Assembly: GCF_022059845.1 (NCBI RefSeq) | Contig: NZ_CP091852.1 | Location: 62,001-126,000, forward strand | DNA from: Terrirubrum flagellatum | GTDB lineage: Bacteria; Pseudomonadota; Alphaproteobacteria; Rhizobiales; Beijerinckiaceae | Reading direction: 5' to 3' | Length of the DNA stretch: 64,000 nt | Part shown: positions 33,625 to 43,010 of the stretch, piece by piece | Layout of the letters: each line of letters opens with the position of its first letter | Position numbering within the stretch: position 1 is the first letter of the stretch | Position numbers and translations under genes: made by a program | The notes under the pieces: model-generated | The model's input: the letters and a program-made list of their open reading frames with translations, nothing else | Told to the model about the DNA's origin: nothing | Databases searched by the model: none

Positions 33625-34723
33625 CAAAACGTCTCGGATGGAAGGGTGAAAAAGCATCCGGCAGGACGCCTTCAGCGATCGCCCCGGCAAGAGCCTCGGC
33701 ATGGAAGGCGGCGAGCGTCACCCCCGAATGGCAGATCGCGACGAATGCGCCGGGATGGCCTTCCGATTGCGCATAGACAGGATAACTGTCGGGCGTCATG
33801 ATTCTCAAGCCGGCCCATTGCCGCACGAGCTTGGCGTTGCGCAGCGCCGGGATAATCCGCAGCGCATTGCTGCTGAGGCGCGCGCCTGACTCAATTGTCG
33901 CGGAAACGTCGAGGCCCGCATCTTCCTTCGTCGCGCCGATCATGATGGTGCCGTCGCCCGTCTGCCGCAGACCGCTTGCGGGAAGCGGGAGAAAGGGCGC
34001 GAATCTTTCAGTGACAAGCACCTGACCGCGCTCCGGACGCAGCGGCGCGTCAAGTCCAACCTGCTGCGCAAGTTCCTGCGAGCCAAGCCCGGCGGCGATG
34101 ACGACGCGCGGCGTCGTCAGCTCTTCTGTTTCCAATCTAATGCGGAAGCCCGCTCCATCAGGCTTGACCCCGAACACGCGCGACCGACGACGAGACGCGC
34201 CGCCGTGACGCGGAACGCCTTCATGCAGAGCGGCCAGCAGCCGCAGCGGATTCACATGACCGTCGCGCCGACCGAAGCTGGCTCCCGCGACCTCCGGCCC
34301 GAGAGCGATATCAGGCAAAAGCCTTTCGAGCGCCGGGCGATCGATCATCTCCCAATCAGCTTCGCCGTCTGCGCGCTGGTTATGCAGCCGCAGGAGATCG
34401 AAGCGACGCTTCTCGAATCCCGTTTCACCAAGGCAGAAGGCGAGGCCGCCATTCCGCTCATATTGAAGGTCGGTCTGGCCTTCGCTTTCGAGCGCATCGG
34501 CGAAGCCGCGCCACGCCGCAATGCCGCTGCGCGTCAGGGCCTGATAGGCCGGCATCCCGAGCCCTTTGCCCTGCAACCAGACGAGGCCGAAATTCGCATG
34601 CGCGGCGCGGAAGTCGCCGTCATCGCCGTCGAGCAGCAGCACCTTCTCCCGGCGTCTGGCGAGGCCATAAGCGATGGCCGCGCCTACCGTGCCGCCGCCA
34701 ATGACCACGATGTCTGGTCGCAT
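33605..34723 (-). CDS. FAD-dependent oxidoreductase, DAO family (first of operon)
   Basis: A 372-residue DAO-fold flavoprotein: FAD motif VIGGGTVGAAIAYGLARR, later GLRIMTPDSYPVYAQ and ICHSGVTLAAFHAEALA. It is the first gene of a six-gene minus-strand operon and a diverged paralogue of the flavoprotein at 30.8-31.9 kb, so the operon encodes two different catalytic DAO subunits. The start at 34723 lies 16 bases from a 10-bp dyad shared with the divergent LysR gene. Confidence 0.87.
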   Translation of the reverse strand: MRPDIVVIGGGTVGAAIAYGLARRREKVLLLDGDDGDFRAAHANFGLVWLQGKGLGMPAYQALTRSGIAAWRGFADALESEGQTDLQYERNGGLAFCLGETGFEKRRFDLLRLHNQRADGEADWEMIDRPALERLLPDIALGPEVAGASFGRRDGHVNPLRLLAALHEGVPRHGGASRRRSRVFGVKPDGAGFRIRLETEELTTPRVVIAAGLGSQELAQQVGLDAPLRPERGQVLVTERFAPFLPLPASGLRQTGDGTIMIGATKEDAGLDVSATIESGARLSSNALRIIPALRNAKLVRQWAGLRIMTPDSYPVYAQSEGHPGAFVAICHSGVTLAAFHAEALAGAIAEGVLPDAFSPFHPRRFDVPKAA

Positions 34724-34738
34724 CCATGCTCCCTTCGC

Positions 34739-34781
34739 CGACTTTGACCTTTGGAAGCGATAGGGTATTTCGTCAAAGTCG
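34739..34781. promoter_or_regulatory. Perfect dyad between flavoprotein operon and LysR gene
   Basis: CGACTTTGAC (34739-34748) and GTCAAAGTCG (34772-34781) are exact reverse complements separated by 23 bases, inside the 92-base divergent intergenic gap. The position and size suit a two-site regulator, most simply the adjacent LysR protein controlling itself and the oxidase/permease operon. Confidence 0.6.
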
Positions 34782-34815
34782 TTTTTCTCTCGACCTTATT
34801 CTCAGGAGTTATGCG

Positions 34816-35733
34816 GTGGCGCGGCGGCTGAACCTGAGGCAGGTCGAGGCTTTCAAGGCGGTCATTGAATTCGGCACGGTCAGCAGGGCGGCCGAGATGA
34901 TGAACATCTCGCAGCCGGCGATGAGCAAGCTGATCGCCCATCTCGAAGAGGATACCGGCCTTCGCCTGTTCGAGCGCGTGAAGGGGCGTCTCGCGCCGAC
35001 GCGGCGCGGCATGCGCCTCTACGAAGAGATCGACCGGATATTCGCCGGCGTGCGGCAGGTGGAGAACGCGGTGGATGCGATCCGCCGCGACGAACAAAGC
35101 CGATTGCTGATCGGCGTGATGCCAGCGCTCTCGGGCTCGTTCATTCAGCAGGCGACATCGCGCTTTCTCGCGAAGCAGCCGCGCGTGTTCTGCTCAATCC
35201 AGTCGCGCAGCTCGCAATGGGTCGCGGATGGACTCGTCACCCGGAAGCTCGATGTCGGACTGATCATCGCGCCGATCGACAACCCCTATATCGTCGCCGA
35301 GCCGCTGATGGCGCATCCCATCGTGTGCATCCTGCCCCTGACGCATCCGCTGGCGGCGAAGGAGGTCATTACGCCGCACGATCTCGAAGGCGTTCCGTTC
35401 GTCTCATTCGATCCGGAAAGCCATACGAGCCGTCGCGCCGGCCAGGCGCTCGAGGCCCATGGCGTCGCGCCCGATATCGTCATGATCGCGAATGTCTCGC
35501 AAACTCTCTGCGAATTTGTCGCCGCAGGCGTCGGCGTTTCTCTCGTTCATCCGCTGATCGTCGGCGGATTGAGGGACAAGCTCGCGATCCGCCGGTTCGA
35601 GCCCGCGGTTCAACTCGATTTTCAGCTTTGCCGGATTCGCGACAGTCGCAACGCCCGGCTTGTCGATGCGTTTCTTGAAAGCGCGAGAGAGGCGGCGGCG
35701 GAGATTTCGCGGACGATCCTCACATCCGGCTGA
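34816..35733 (+). CDS. LysR-family transcriptional regulator (opine/DAO operon)
   Basis: A 305-residue LysR protein: helix-turn-helix in LNLRQVEAFKAVIEFGTVSRAAEMMNIS-type N-terminus, then the ligand-binding domain. The GTG start at 34816 follows AGGAG at 34804-34808 with seven bases spacing. A longer frame to 34726 would run through the dyad. NocR/OccR-like LysR proteins control opine operons in rhizobia, which matches the divergent layout here. Its 3' end overlaps the convergent PrpD-family gene by 14 bases. Confidence 0.9.
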   Translation: MARRLNLRQVEAFKAVIEFGTVSRAAEMMNISQPAMSKLIAHLEEDTGLRLFERVKGRLAPTRRGMRLYEEIDRIFAGVRQVENAVDAIRRDEQSRLLIGVMPALSGSFIQQATSRFLAKQPRVFCSIQSRSSQWVADGLVTRKLDVGLIIAPIDNPYIVAEPLMAHPIVCILPLTHPLAAKEVITPHDLEGVPFVSFDPESHTSRRAGQALEAHGVAPDIVMIANVSQTLCEFVAAGVGVSLVHPLIVGGLRDKLAIRRFEPAVQLDFQLCRIRDSRNARLVDAFLESAREAAAEISRTILTSG

Positions 35734-37066
35734 AATCGATCGCTGCAAGGATTTCGAAGAGAGGTTCGTGATCGCCGTCGCGCAGGCGCCGCAGCGACTC
35801 GATGATTTTCGTCTGCTCTGCGTGTGATGCGACGAAGCGGCTCGCTTGCCGCAGCTTTTCTTCGAGATCGGGCCATGAAGGCGGCGCGCTGGCTTCGCCG
35901 CGCGGCGCGACGATCTCCGAAACGAATTGTTGGTCGCGAGCTATAACAGTCACGCGAGACAGCGTTTCCGCGGGAAAGCGGGCGTCGATGTCAGGGTCGA
36001 GCGTGAGTGAAACCTTCTCCGCGAGCGCGACGATCTTCGGCCTGTCGACCGCTGCTTCTGTGAGCGGAAGCAGCGCCTGCGCGGCATCGAAGGCGACGAG
36101 CGCGAGACAATAGGGGATGCTGAACTGAATGTCGGTGAAACCCAGCGGCCGCGGGCGATTGGCGAGCCGCAGCGCGCCGCTATAGGTCGCGACTTTGATC
36201 GCCTCGATCTCCGTCGCATCGATATCATGCTTCGTGAGAACGCTGAGCAGCGCTTCGACGGGCGCATGCGCGTGCCGGCAGCAGGCGTGAAACTTCTTGT
36301 AGTTCCGCGCGACATAGCCATGCGTTCCAAGATTGTCCGCGATCTGCTCGGCGCGAAAGTGCTCTTCATTGTCGAGCAGCGCCAGCGGTCCGGTATGGCC
36401 GGCCTCCGCCAGGAGAAGCGCGTGCAGAGCGGTGACACTGGACCATGGAATGCCTTCCTTGACGTCGCTTCCTTCCTGCGCGGAGAAAACGGGACCGGCG
36501 CCCGCATGAAGCTGGTTGGGCGCGCTGACGCCAGCGATGGCGAAAGCGTGGGCGAGCGCCTCTGGACCGACATTTCGCAGGACGCCTAGCGCAGCGACTA
36601 CGCCGTAGCCCGACCACATGCCGGTGTTGGCGTAGAAGCGCCGCGCCGCTCCGACCGCCACTCCGACTTCGTAGCCAACGACGATCGCATTCAGCAGTTC
36701 CTCAGTCGATATGCGCGCTTGCTGCGCGGCGGCAAAGGCGGCGGGAATAACGGCTGCGCCGGGATGGCCGCGCGCGATGCGATGGCCATCATCGAGATCA
36801 AGCGCCGCGGCGGCCGACGCGTTGCAGGCGATTGCGCCGGCAAGCCCGAACGACTGTCCGCAAAACCAGACAGGTATCTCGCCACCACCGAAGAATGCAC
36901 CCGCCGCCTGACGAAAAGCGCGCGGGCCGGGCGCGTGGACGCCCGGGATCGTCGCCGCAATGAGATCGAGGACATTGCAGCAGGCCGCGTTCCGCAGATC
37001 ATCACTCAGTTTCTGGCCGCGCGCGCCCACGACATAGTCCGCGAGCCGCTGCATGATATGCGACAT
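35720..37066 (-). CDS. MmgE/PrpD-family protein
   Basis: A 448-residue MmgE/PrpD-fold protein with AALDLDDGHRIARGHPGAAVIPAAFA, the conserved DDGH...HPG block, and KFHACCRHAHAPVEALL. Members include 2-methylcitrate dehydratase, cis-aconitate decarboxylase and isomerases of small acids. No prpB/prpC is present, so propionate catabolism is not indicated. It starts 31 bases after the DppA-like gene and probably acts on a product of the imported substrate. Confidence 0.85.
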   Translation of the reverse strand: MSHIMQRLADYVVGARGQKLSDDLRNAACCNVLDLIAATIPGVHAPGPRAFRQAAGAFFGGGEIPVWFCGQSFGLAGAIACNASAAAALDLDDGHRIARGHPGAAVIPAAFAAAQQARISTEELLNAIVVGYEVGVAVGAARRFYANTGMWSGYGVVAALGVLRNVGPEALAHAFAIAGVSAPNQLHAGAGPVFSAQEGSDVKEGIPWSSVTALHALLLAEAGHTGPLALLDNEEHFRAEQIADNLGTHGYVARNYKKFHACCRHAHAPVEALLSVLTKHDIDATEIEAIKVATYSGALRLANRPRPLGFTDIQFSIPYCLALVAFDAAQALLPLTEAAVDRPKIVALAEKVSLTLDPDIDARFPAETLSRVTVIARDQQFVSEIVAPRGEASAPPSWPDLEEKLRQASRFVASHAEQTKIIESLRRLRDGDHEPLFEILAAIDFSRM

Positions 37067-37097
37067 CAGAGAGCCTTGTCCGTCGCGGGCTCTTTGA

Positions 37098-38645
37098 TCA
37101 GCGCGACTTCAGCGTGCTCGTTTCGATGATCGGAGGCGCAAGATTCATGGCGCCTTTCAGTTCATAGCCGAGATCCAGCCTGTCGCTGCGCGCCCAGACC
37201 TGTCGCAATTCGAACAGGGGAACCGCGCAGACATCCTCCATGATCTTTCGCTGCGCCTCCTTCCAGAGCGCGATCTGACTCGCGGCGTCGGGCGCCGTGC
37301 GAGCCTGTTCGATTTCCTTGTCCGCGACCTTGCAATGCGAGAAGTTCGTCGCGGCTGTGGGCGTGCCGACTGTCGCGCGCGAATGAAAGAACTCGCTGAG
37401 ATAGGTGTCCGCGATCGGGAAGCGAGCGGCGCCATAGAACACCATCCCGCTCAGATCCTTGCGGGTCTGGCTCTGATAGGTCGCGTGATCGACGACCTGC
37501 ATTTCGAGCTTGACGCCGGCCTTGGCGAGCTGGGCCTGGATGATCTCCATGATCGGTTGCTGGGCCGAGATGTTCGAGACGATCGCCTTGATCGTGATTC
37601 CATCCTTGTGGCCGGCTTCCGCGAGCAGCGCCTTGGCCTTCGCGAGATCGAAGCTGTAATGAAATGAGCAATCGACGCCGAGATAACCGATCGGCACGAC
37701 CGAGCAGCCCTTCGGCCCGACATCCTTGCCGACATATCTCACGAGATCATCGACATTGATCGCGGCGGCGATGGCGCGGCGAACGCGGATGTCGTCGAGC
37801 GGAGGGATGCTCTGATTGAGGTGCAGAATGCGGAATTCGCCTGGCTGGAATATCTCGACGTTGAAACCGGGACGCTTGCGCGCGGAATCGACCCAGCGCT
37901 GCTCGCGCTTGCCATACATCAGGTCGATTTCGCCGGACGTGAACGCCAGTTCGCGCGCGCTGTCGGAGGGAATGACGCGGACCATGATCGTATCGATCTT
38001 CGGCTTGCCGCGGAAATATCCGGGATGCGCCGCAAGCTTCACATATTGCTGCGTGACGCGCTCCACGAACGAGAACGGCCCAGTTCCGACAGGATTGGCG
38101 CCGTACTTGTCGCCCAACTCCTCGGCCGCCTTGCGGCTGATGATATTGCCGCCGTGATAGTTGGAGACGCGCCCGAGGAAGTTGACGTCGGGATATTTCA
38201 GGGTCACGCGAACCGTCAGGTCATCGACTTTCTCGACCTTGTCGATCGCCGAAAAATCCGACGAAAACGTCGAGCGCTTCGGATCAGCCGAGCGGTTGAG
38301 GGAATAGACGACGTCGTCGGCATTGAGAACGCCCCAGTCGCCGTGAAATTTCACGCCCTTCCTGAGATGGAACGTCCAGCTCTTGCCGTCCTGGGAGGTT
38401 TCCCAACTCTCGGCGAGATCGGGCTCGAGGTCCTTGGGATCGGCGCTGCCCGGCTTGAAGCGCACAAGCCCGTTATAGATCAGGCTGACCACGGCCTTGT
38501 CGTCCGTCGCGCTGGCGCGGTGGGCGTCGAGCGTGGAAATGTCGCCGCCCGAGCTCGACCGAAGAGTGACCTCCTGCGCGATCGCCATCGACGGCAGAGA
38601 GGCCGCCATCCAGAGGCCGACGATTCCGCCAAGCGTTCCCCGCAC
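37098..38645 (-). CDS. Family 5 (DppA/OppA-type) extracellular solute-binding protein
   Basis: A 515-residue periplasmic binding protein with a Sec signal (RGTLGGIVGLWMAASLPSMAIA), the family 5 motif DLEPDLAESWETSQDGKSWTF-type region and KGVKFHGDWGVLNADDVVYS. The start appears to be GTG at 38645, preceded by GGGGAT. It most likely serves the orphan DppB/DppC permease pair at 29-30.8 kb, although the two units are separated by the convergent LysR gene. Ligand: oligopeptide, opine or similar. Confidence 0.88.
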   Translation of the reverse strand: MRGTLGGIVGLWMAASLPSMAIAQEVTLRSSSGGDISTLDAHRASATDDKAVVSLIYNGLVRFKPGSADPKDLEPDLAESWETSQDGKSWTFHLRKGVKFHGDWGVLNADDVVYSLNRSADPKRSTFSSDFSAIDKVEKVDDLTVRVTLKYPDVNFLGRVSNYHGGNIISRKAAEELGDKYGANPVGTGPFSFVERVTQQYVKLAAHPGYFRGKPKIDTIMVRVIPSDSARELAFTSGEIDLMYGKREQRWVDSARKRPGFNVEIFQPGEFRILHLNQSIPPLDDIRVRRAIAAAINVDDLVRYVGKDVGPKGCSVVPIGYLGVDCSFHYSFDLAKAKALLAEAGHKDGITIKAIVSNISAQQPIMEIIQAQLAKAGVKLEMQVVDHATYQSQTRKDLSGMVFYGAARFPIADTYLSEFFHSRATVGTPTAATNFSHCKVADKEIEQARTAPDAASQIALWKEAQRKIMEDVCAVPLFELRQVWARSDRLDLGYELKGAMNLAPPIIETSTLKSR

Positions 38646-38891
38646 CGTTCATCCCCGTTCCAGCGCTTTCTCAACGGATAGTGCGGGCCGCCGTCCCTGG
38701 CTGTCCAAGTCAAAATTGGGCCTGGGCTATTCTCACAGGTTATACGCCGAGCGAGTCATGACTTGATTTGTCTGCTATTTGATTGGGCGTCTGACGCGCT
38801 CACAGGCGCCCGCGTCGTTGAGTATCGGTTCGCGAGACGAAGGGCCAATTTGGCGCGCATGGGAAAGCGAACAACAGGCTTGAACATGAAG

Positions 38892-39677
38892 TCATGCCTT
38901 TGAAGCGCCAAAAGCGCGCCGCTTCGCACGCGGCATGCGGCCGCTCTGCTGTTCCAGAGCGATCTCCAGAATCGAGAGCCGCGCCTCGATCACGTCGCCA
39001 AGACGCTTGCGCTCGCCGCTTTCCAAAGCGCGCATGCATTCATCGACGATATTGATCGCGCGTTCGAGATCACTTCGTTGCTGTAACGTCATCAGCCGAA
39101 GCGGCTCGACCCAGCCCAGCAAAATATCCATCAATCGTATCACGAGCCCGTTCGCGGTCGCTTTCGCCATGGCGGTGTCGAAGCGCATGCTTGCCGTGAC
39201 GATCAATTGAGCCTGATCTCGCGTGATCGTCTTTGTTGTGACGCGCTTGAGCTCTGCGCGACCGAAAGAGATCGCATCGCGCATCCTCGCGAAATCTTCG
39301 TCCTGAGCATAGGAGGCGGCTTCCTGCGCGACCCATGGCAGAATGAGCCGGCGCAACTCGAGGGCTTCGAACATCTCGCCCAGCCTCATCTCATGGCGTG
39401 GCGCGAGAAAATCGAATGGCACATGTTCGCTGATGACGAAGGCCCCGCCGCCTGATCCTGGCTTGATCTCGATCACGCCGGCTTCAACGAGCAGGCGGGC
39501 GGCCTCCCGCACCGTCGGACGGCTGACGCCGAGCTGCTCCGCCAGATTGCGCTCGGACGGAAAGCGATCGCCAAGCCGGAAATGCCCGGCGCGAATGGCG
39601 TCTGCGAGACGCCTCGCCGCTTCTTCGCTGGGCAGCAGCATCTTCAGGGGTTCGAAGCGGAATTCGGCGCGGGTCAT
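38892..39677 (-). CDS. GntR-family regulator, FadR/FCD type
   Basis: A 261-residue regulator: winged helix (RLADAIRAGHFRLGDRFPSERNLAEQLGVSRPTVREAARLLVEAG) and a C-terminal all-helical FCD effector domain. It is the last gene of the branched-chain-type transporter operon, 23 bases after the livF-like gene. It is therefore likely to be a local repressor sensing the imported organic acid or amino acid. Confidence 0.88.
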   Translation of the reverse strand: MTRAEFRFEPLKMLLPSEEAARRLADAIRAGHFRLGDRFPSERNLAEQLGVSRPTVREAARLLVEAGVIEIKPGSGGGAFVISEHVPFDFLAPRHEMRLGEMFEALELRRLILPWVAQEAASYAQDEDFARMRDAISFGRAELKRVTTKTITRDQAQLIVTASMRFDTAMAKATANGLVIRLMDILLGWVEPLRLMTLQQRSDLERAINIVDECMRALESGERKRLGDVIEARLSILEIALEQQSGRMPRAKRRAFGASKA

Positions 39678-39700
39678 CGTGTCGACCTCGTCTGCATGGC

Positions 39701-40414
39701 CTAAGCGCCGAGATAGGCGCGCTCGATCGCCGGATCGCGCGCCACTTCGTCAGGCGCGCCCTCAACAACGATCCTGCCGAGTTCGACGACATAGACGCGG
39801 TCGGCGACGCGAAGCGCCTGCTCCGCATTCTGTTCGACGACGAGAATGGCGACATCGTCGCGTCGACGTATCTCAAGGATGGCGTCGAACATCGCCTCGA
39901 CGATCATCGGCGCGAGGCCGAGAGAAGGTTCGTCAAGAAGGATGAGTTTCGGTCGCGCCACCAGAGCACGCGCGACTGCGAGCATCTGCTGCTCGCCGCC
40001 CGACAGCGACCAGCCAAGTTGATCCCGTCGCTCTCTCAGCCGAGGAAAAAGCTCTTCCGCCTCGGCGACAGCGCGTGCAAAGCCGCCTTCTGCGCGATCT
40101 GTTGCGGCGGTGCGCGCGACGATCAGATTCTCGGCGACTGTGAGGCCAGGAAACACCCGTCTCCCCTGTGGCACGTGGCTCACGCCGGCGCGGACAATAT
40201 CCTCCGCTGCGGCGCCGACCAGCGACCGACCTTCAAAGGATGCTTCTCCGGCGCGGATCGGCGCGAGGCCCGATAACGCGTTCAACAAGGTCGTCTTGCC
40301 AGCGCCATTGGCGCCGAGCACAGCGATGATCTCGCGCTTCTCGACGCGCAGCGTCAGATCATGAAGGATGTTGGCTTCGTCATAGCCGACGCACAGCCTA
40401 TCGACGGCGAGCAT
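39701..40414 (-). CDS. livF: Branched-chain-type ABC transporter ATP-binding protein
   Basis: A 237-residue LivF-type ATPase: Walker A GANGAGKTT, signature LSGGEQQMLAVARAL, Walker B LILLDEPSLGLAP. The Met at 40414 (MLAVDRLCVGYDEANIL) is the family start. The longer frame to 40453 is within the LivG gene. It overlaps livG by 17 bases. Confidence 0.92.
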   Translation of the reverse strand: MLAVDRLCVGYDEANILHDLTLRVEKREIIAVLGANGAGKTTLLNALSGLAPIRAGEASFEGRSLVGAAAEDIVRAGVSHVPQGRRVFPGLTVAENLIVARTAATDRAEGGFARAVAEAEELFPRLRERRDQLGWSLSGGEQQMLAVARALVARPKLILLDEPSLGLAPMIVEAMFDAILEIRRRDDVAILVVEQNAEQALRVADRVYVVELGRIVVEGAPDEVARDPAIERAYLGA

Positions 40415-41174
40415 GGTCACGCCTCCCGAGATAGGCTTCGATGACAGCCGCATCGTTGCGGATCGTCTCCGGCGTTCCTTCCGCGATCTTGCGTCCGAAA
40501 TTCAGCGCGACAATGCGATCGACCAGATTCATCACGAAGCGCATGTTGTGCTCGATGACGATGATCGCCATGCCCTTCGTCGCAAGCTTGCGAACCAGCG
40601 CGGCGAGTTCATCGGTTTCGCCTTGGGAGAGCCCCGCACAAGGTTCGTCGAGCATCAGAACCCGTGGCTCAGACGCCAGCGCGCGGGCGACCTCCAGCAA
40701 GCGTCGCTGGCCGTAGGACAGGCTCGAAGGAGCGACGTCCAACATCGCCCCGAGTCCGACATCGCGCAGCAGTGACCGCGCGATATCGATTGCGGCGCGC
40801 TCTTCGTTGCGTGATCCCGGCAGGCCGAAAACGCCGGCGAGAAGGCCCGAACGCATGCGGCAGTCGCGCCCGACGACGACGTTTTCGACAGCCGACAAGC
40901 CTGCGAAGAGCTGAAGATTCTGGAATGTGCGCGCGAGACCGGATTTGGCGATGAAGCTGGGTTTGCGCCCGAGCAAGCTGCGCTCCGACAGTTTCACATC
41001 GCCGGCGTCAGGATGATAGACGCCCGACAGCACGTTGATCATCGTCGACTTGCCGGAGCCATTCGGACCGACGAGGCCAAGTATCTCGCTCTTGGCGAGC
41101 GAGAACGATACGTCGTCCAGCGCTTTCAGGCCGCCAAACGTCTTTGTGATTTCGCTAACGACGAGCAGCGACAT
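40398..41174 (-). CDS. livG: Branched-chain-type ABC transporter ATP-binding protein
   Basis: A 258-residue LivG-type ATPase: Walker A GPNGSGKST, the Q-loop (ARTFQNLQLFAGLSAVENV), signature LSYGQRRLLEVARAL (a Tyr replaces the first Gly of SGG, as usual in LivG), Walker B VLMLDEPCAGLS. The start at 41174 (MSLLVVSEITKTFGG) overlaps the LivM gene by 20 bases. Confidence 0.92.
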   Translation of the reverse strand: MSLLVVSEITKTFGGLKALDDVSFSLAKSEILGLVGPNGSGKSTMINVLSGVYHPDAGDVKLSERSLLGRKPSFIAKSGLARTFQNLQLFAGLSAVENVVVGRDCRMRSGLLAGVFGLPGSRNEERAAIDIARSLLRDVGLGAMLDVAPSSLSYGQRRLLEVARALASEPRVLMLDEPCAGLSQGETDELAALVRKLATKGMAIIVIEHNMRFVMNLVDRIVALNFGRKIAEGTPETIRNDAAVIEAYLGRRDHARRR

Positions 41175-42126
41175 CACCGAGGCCGGATTTAGATTGCAAG
41201 GCTCGCCCTGCAAGGCCGACAACTCCGTCCGGCAGTGCGAGCGCGCAGAGCCAGATCGCGAGCCCGAAAACCATGAGATAGTAATCTTTCACAAATCGCA
41301 GCCATTCCGGCAGCGCGACAAGCAGAGCCGCGCCAACGACCGGTCCAATCACCGTGCCCCGACCGCCGAGCAATACCATCGCCAGAAGCGTGATGGTTAA
41401 ACCTAGACTGAAGAATTCCGGGCTGATGAATCGCATCGTATGCGCGTAGAGGCTGCCGGCGACGCCCGCGAAGATCGCGCTGACGCCGAAGGCGAGAATC
41501 TTCACATAGTCGGTGTTGACGCCGCAGACCTCGGCGCCGATCTCGGCGTCGCGCACCGCCTTGAAGGCTCGGCCGTAGCGCGTCGCCTGAACGCGCCAGA
41601 CAAAGAGAACGCCAACCACAGCGAATCCCAGAAGCAGATAATAGAGTGGAACGCCAGCGCGAAACGAGAAGCCGGCGATTTCCGGTCGCGGAATGCCGGA
41701 AAACCCCTGCGAACCATGTGTGACGCTCTCCATGCTGCGGATCAACAGCCGGATCACCTCGCCAAGCGCAAGCGTCAGCAGGGTGAGATAATGCCCCTTG
41801 ATGCGCAACGCAGGAACGGCGATCGCAACGCCTACGACGCCAGAGACGAGCGCGGCTGCGATGAGGCCTACAAGAAATGGCGCGCCATAGGTCGCAACGG
41901 CGATCGCGCTCGCATAGGCGCCGATGGCGAAGAGGGCAGTGTGTCCGAACGAGACCAGCCCGGTGAATCCGAGAAGGAGATTATACCCCGTCGCCAGGAG
42001 GATGAAGATCAGGGCCTGGTGCGCGACGCCGAGCTGATAGTTGTTGGCGAGCAGAAATGGCAGCGCGATTGCGATTGCAAAAGCCGCGAGCCAGCCGATC
42101 ACGCGCCACGCGGGACGAACCATCAT
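41155..42126 (-). CDS. livM: Branched-chain-type ABC transporter permease
   Basis: A 323-residue LivM-type permease with about eight to nine hydrophobic segments and the family core LLLGFTGLVSFGHTALFAIGAYASAIA-type region. It has the ATPase-contact sequence RYGRAFKAVRDAEIGAEVCGVN. It overlaps livH by four bases (ATGA). Confidence 0.92.
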   Translation of the reverse strand: MMVRPAWRVIGWLAAFAIAIALPFLLANNYQLGVAHQALIFILLATGYNLLLGFTGLVSFGHTALFAIGAYASAIAVATYGAPFLVGLIAAALVSGVVGVAIAVPALRIKGHYLTLLTLALGEVIRLLIRSMESVTHGSQGFSGIPRPEIAGFSFRAGVPLYYLLLGFAVVGVLFVWRVQATRYGRAFKAVRDAEIGAEVCGVNTDYVKILAFGVSAIFAGVAGSLYAHTMRFISPEFFSLGLTITLLAMVLLGGRGTVIGPVVGAALLVALPEWLRFVKDYYLMVFGLAIWLCALALPDGVVGLAGRALQSKSGLGDVAARR

Positions 42127-42998
42127 AACTTCTCGGCGATCCGTTCCGGGAAAAGGCCCTTCGGTCTGACGAGAAGGACCAGAACGATCATCGCGAATGC
42201 GATCGTCTCCTTATATTCCGAGGAGAGATACGCCGCGCCGATCGCCTCGATGAGGCCGACAAGCAGTCCGCCGAACACGGCGCCTTTGAGGCTTCCCCAG
42301 CCGCCCACGATCGTGGCTGCGAATCCCTTGAGCATCAGTCCGAAACCCATCGTGTTGGTGACGACGAACAAGGGCGCGACAAGGAATCCCGAGAGGCCCG
42401 CGATCCCCGCCGAAAGGCAATAGGCGAGGGCGCGCATGCGACGCACGCGAATCCCCATCAGCCGCGCCGCGTTCGAATCCTGCGCGGTCGCCTGCAGCTT
42501 CAGCCCCAGGCTCGTGCGCGTCATCGCAAGCTGAAGCCCGCCGATGATCACGATGGCGAGCGCGATGATGAGGAGATTGTGGGGAAAGAGCGCGATCGAG
42601 CCGACTTGCACCGCGCCTGCGCCAAAGAAGGTCGGCAGCGTCAGCGGATAGGGACCCCAGACAAGCGTCGCGAGAGCCTGCATCGCCAGCGCAATCCCGA
42701 TGGTGGCGCTGACCGTCGTCAGGAAGTGCCGACCTTCAAGCGGGGTAAAAATGAAAAGCTGAAACAGGCAACCGATAAGCACGCAGGCCGCGATCGTCGC
42801 CGTCAGCGCCAGCCACAGCGGCCAGCCGAGGATCACGGCGAACGTTACGCCGAGATAGGCGCCGTAAGTCACCCATTCGCTGTAAGCGAAATTGACGACG
42901 CCAGCGGCCGCGATCGTCAAGGTGAAGCCGAGCGCGACGAAGGCATAGACGCAGCCCATCGTCGCGCCGCTGAAGAGAACCTGAAGAAGCGTGCTCAC
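42123..42998 (-). CDS. livH: Branched-chain-type ABC transporter permease
   Basis: A 291-residue LivH-type permease. The GTG start at 42998 lies 12 bases after the binding-protein stop. Typical features are the FALGFTLTIAAAGVVNFAYSEW-type N-terminus and the cytoplasmic loop SLGLKLQATAQDSNAARLMGI that docks with the ATPases. Confidence 0.92.
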   Translation of the reverse strand: MSTLLQVLFSGATMGCVYAFVALGFTLTIAAAGVVNFAYSEWVTYGAYLGVTFAVILGWPLWLALTATIAACVLIGCLFQLFIFTPLEGRHFLTTVSATIGIALAMQALATLVWGPYPLTLPTFFGAGAVQVGSIALFPHNLLIIALAIVIIGGLQLAMTRTSLGLKLQATAQDSNAARLMGIRVRRMRALAYCLSAGIAGLSGFLVAPLFVVTNTMGFGLMLKGFAATIVGGWGSLKGAVFGGLLVGLIEAIGAAYLSSEYKETIAFAMIVLVLLVRPKGLFPERIAEKL

Positions 42999-43010
42999 CG
43001 CAAGCGAACT

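Noticed and set aside
35720-37066. PrpD-family gene as part of a 2-methylcitrate pathway
   Set aside because: No prpB, prpC or acnD-like genes are near; the family is functionally broad.
38754-38763. 10-bp palindrome AGTCATGACT upstream of the DppA-like gene
   Set aside because: Short, single occurrence and no partner site; not enough to call an operator.
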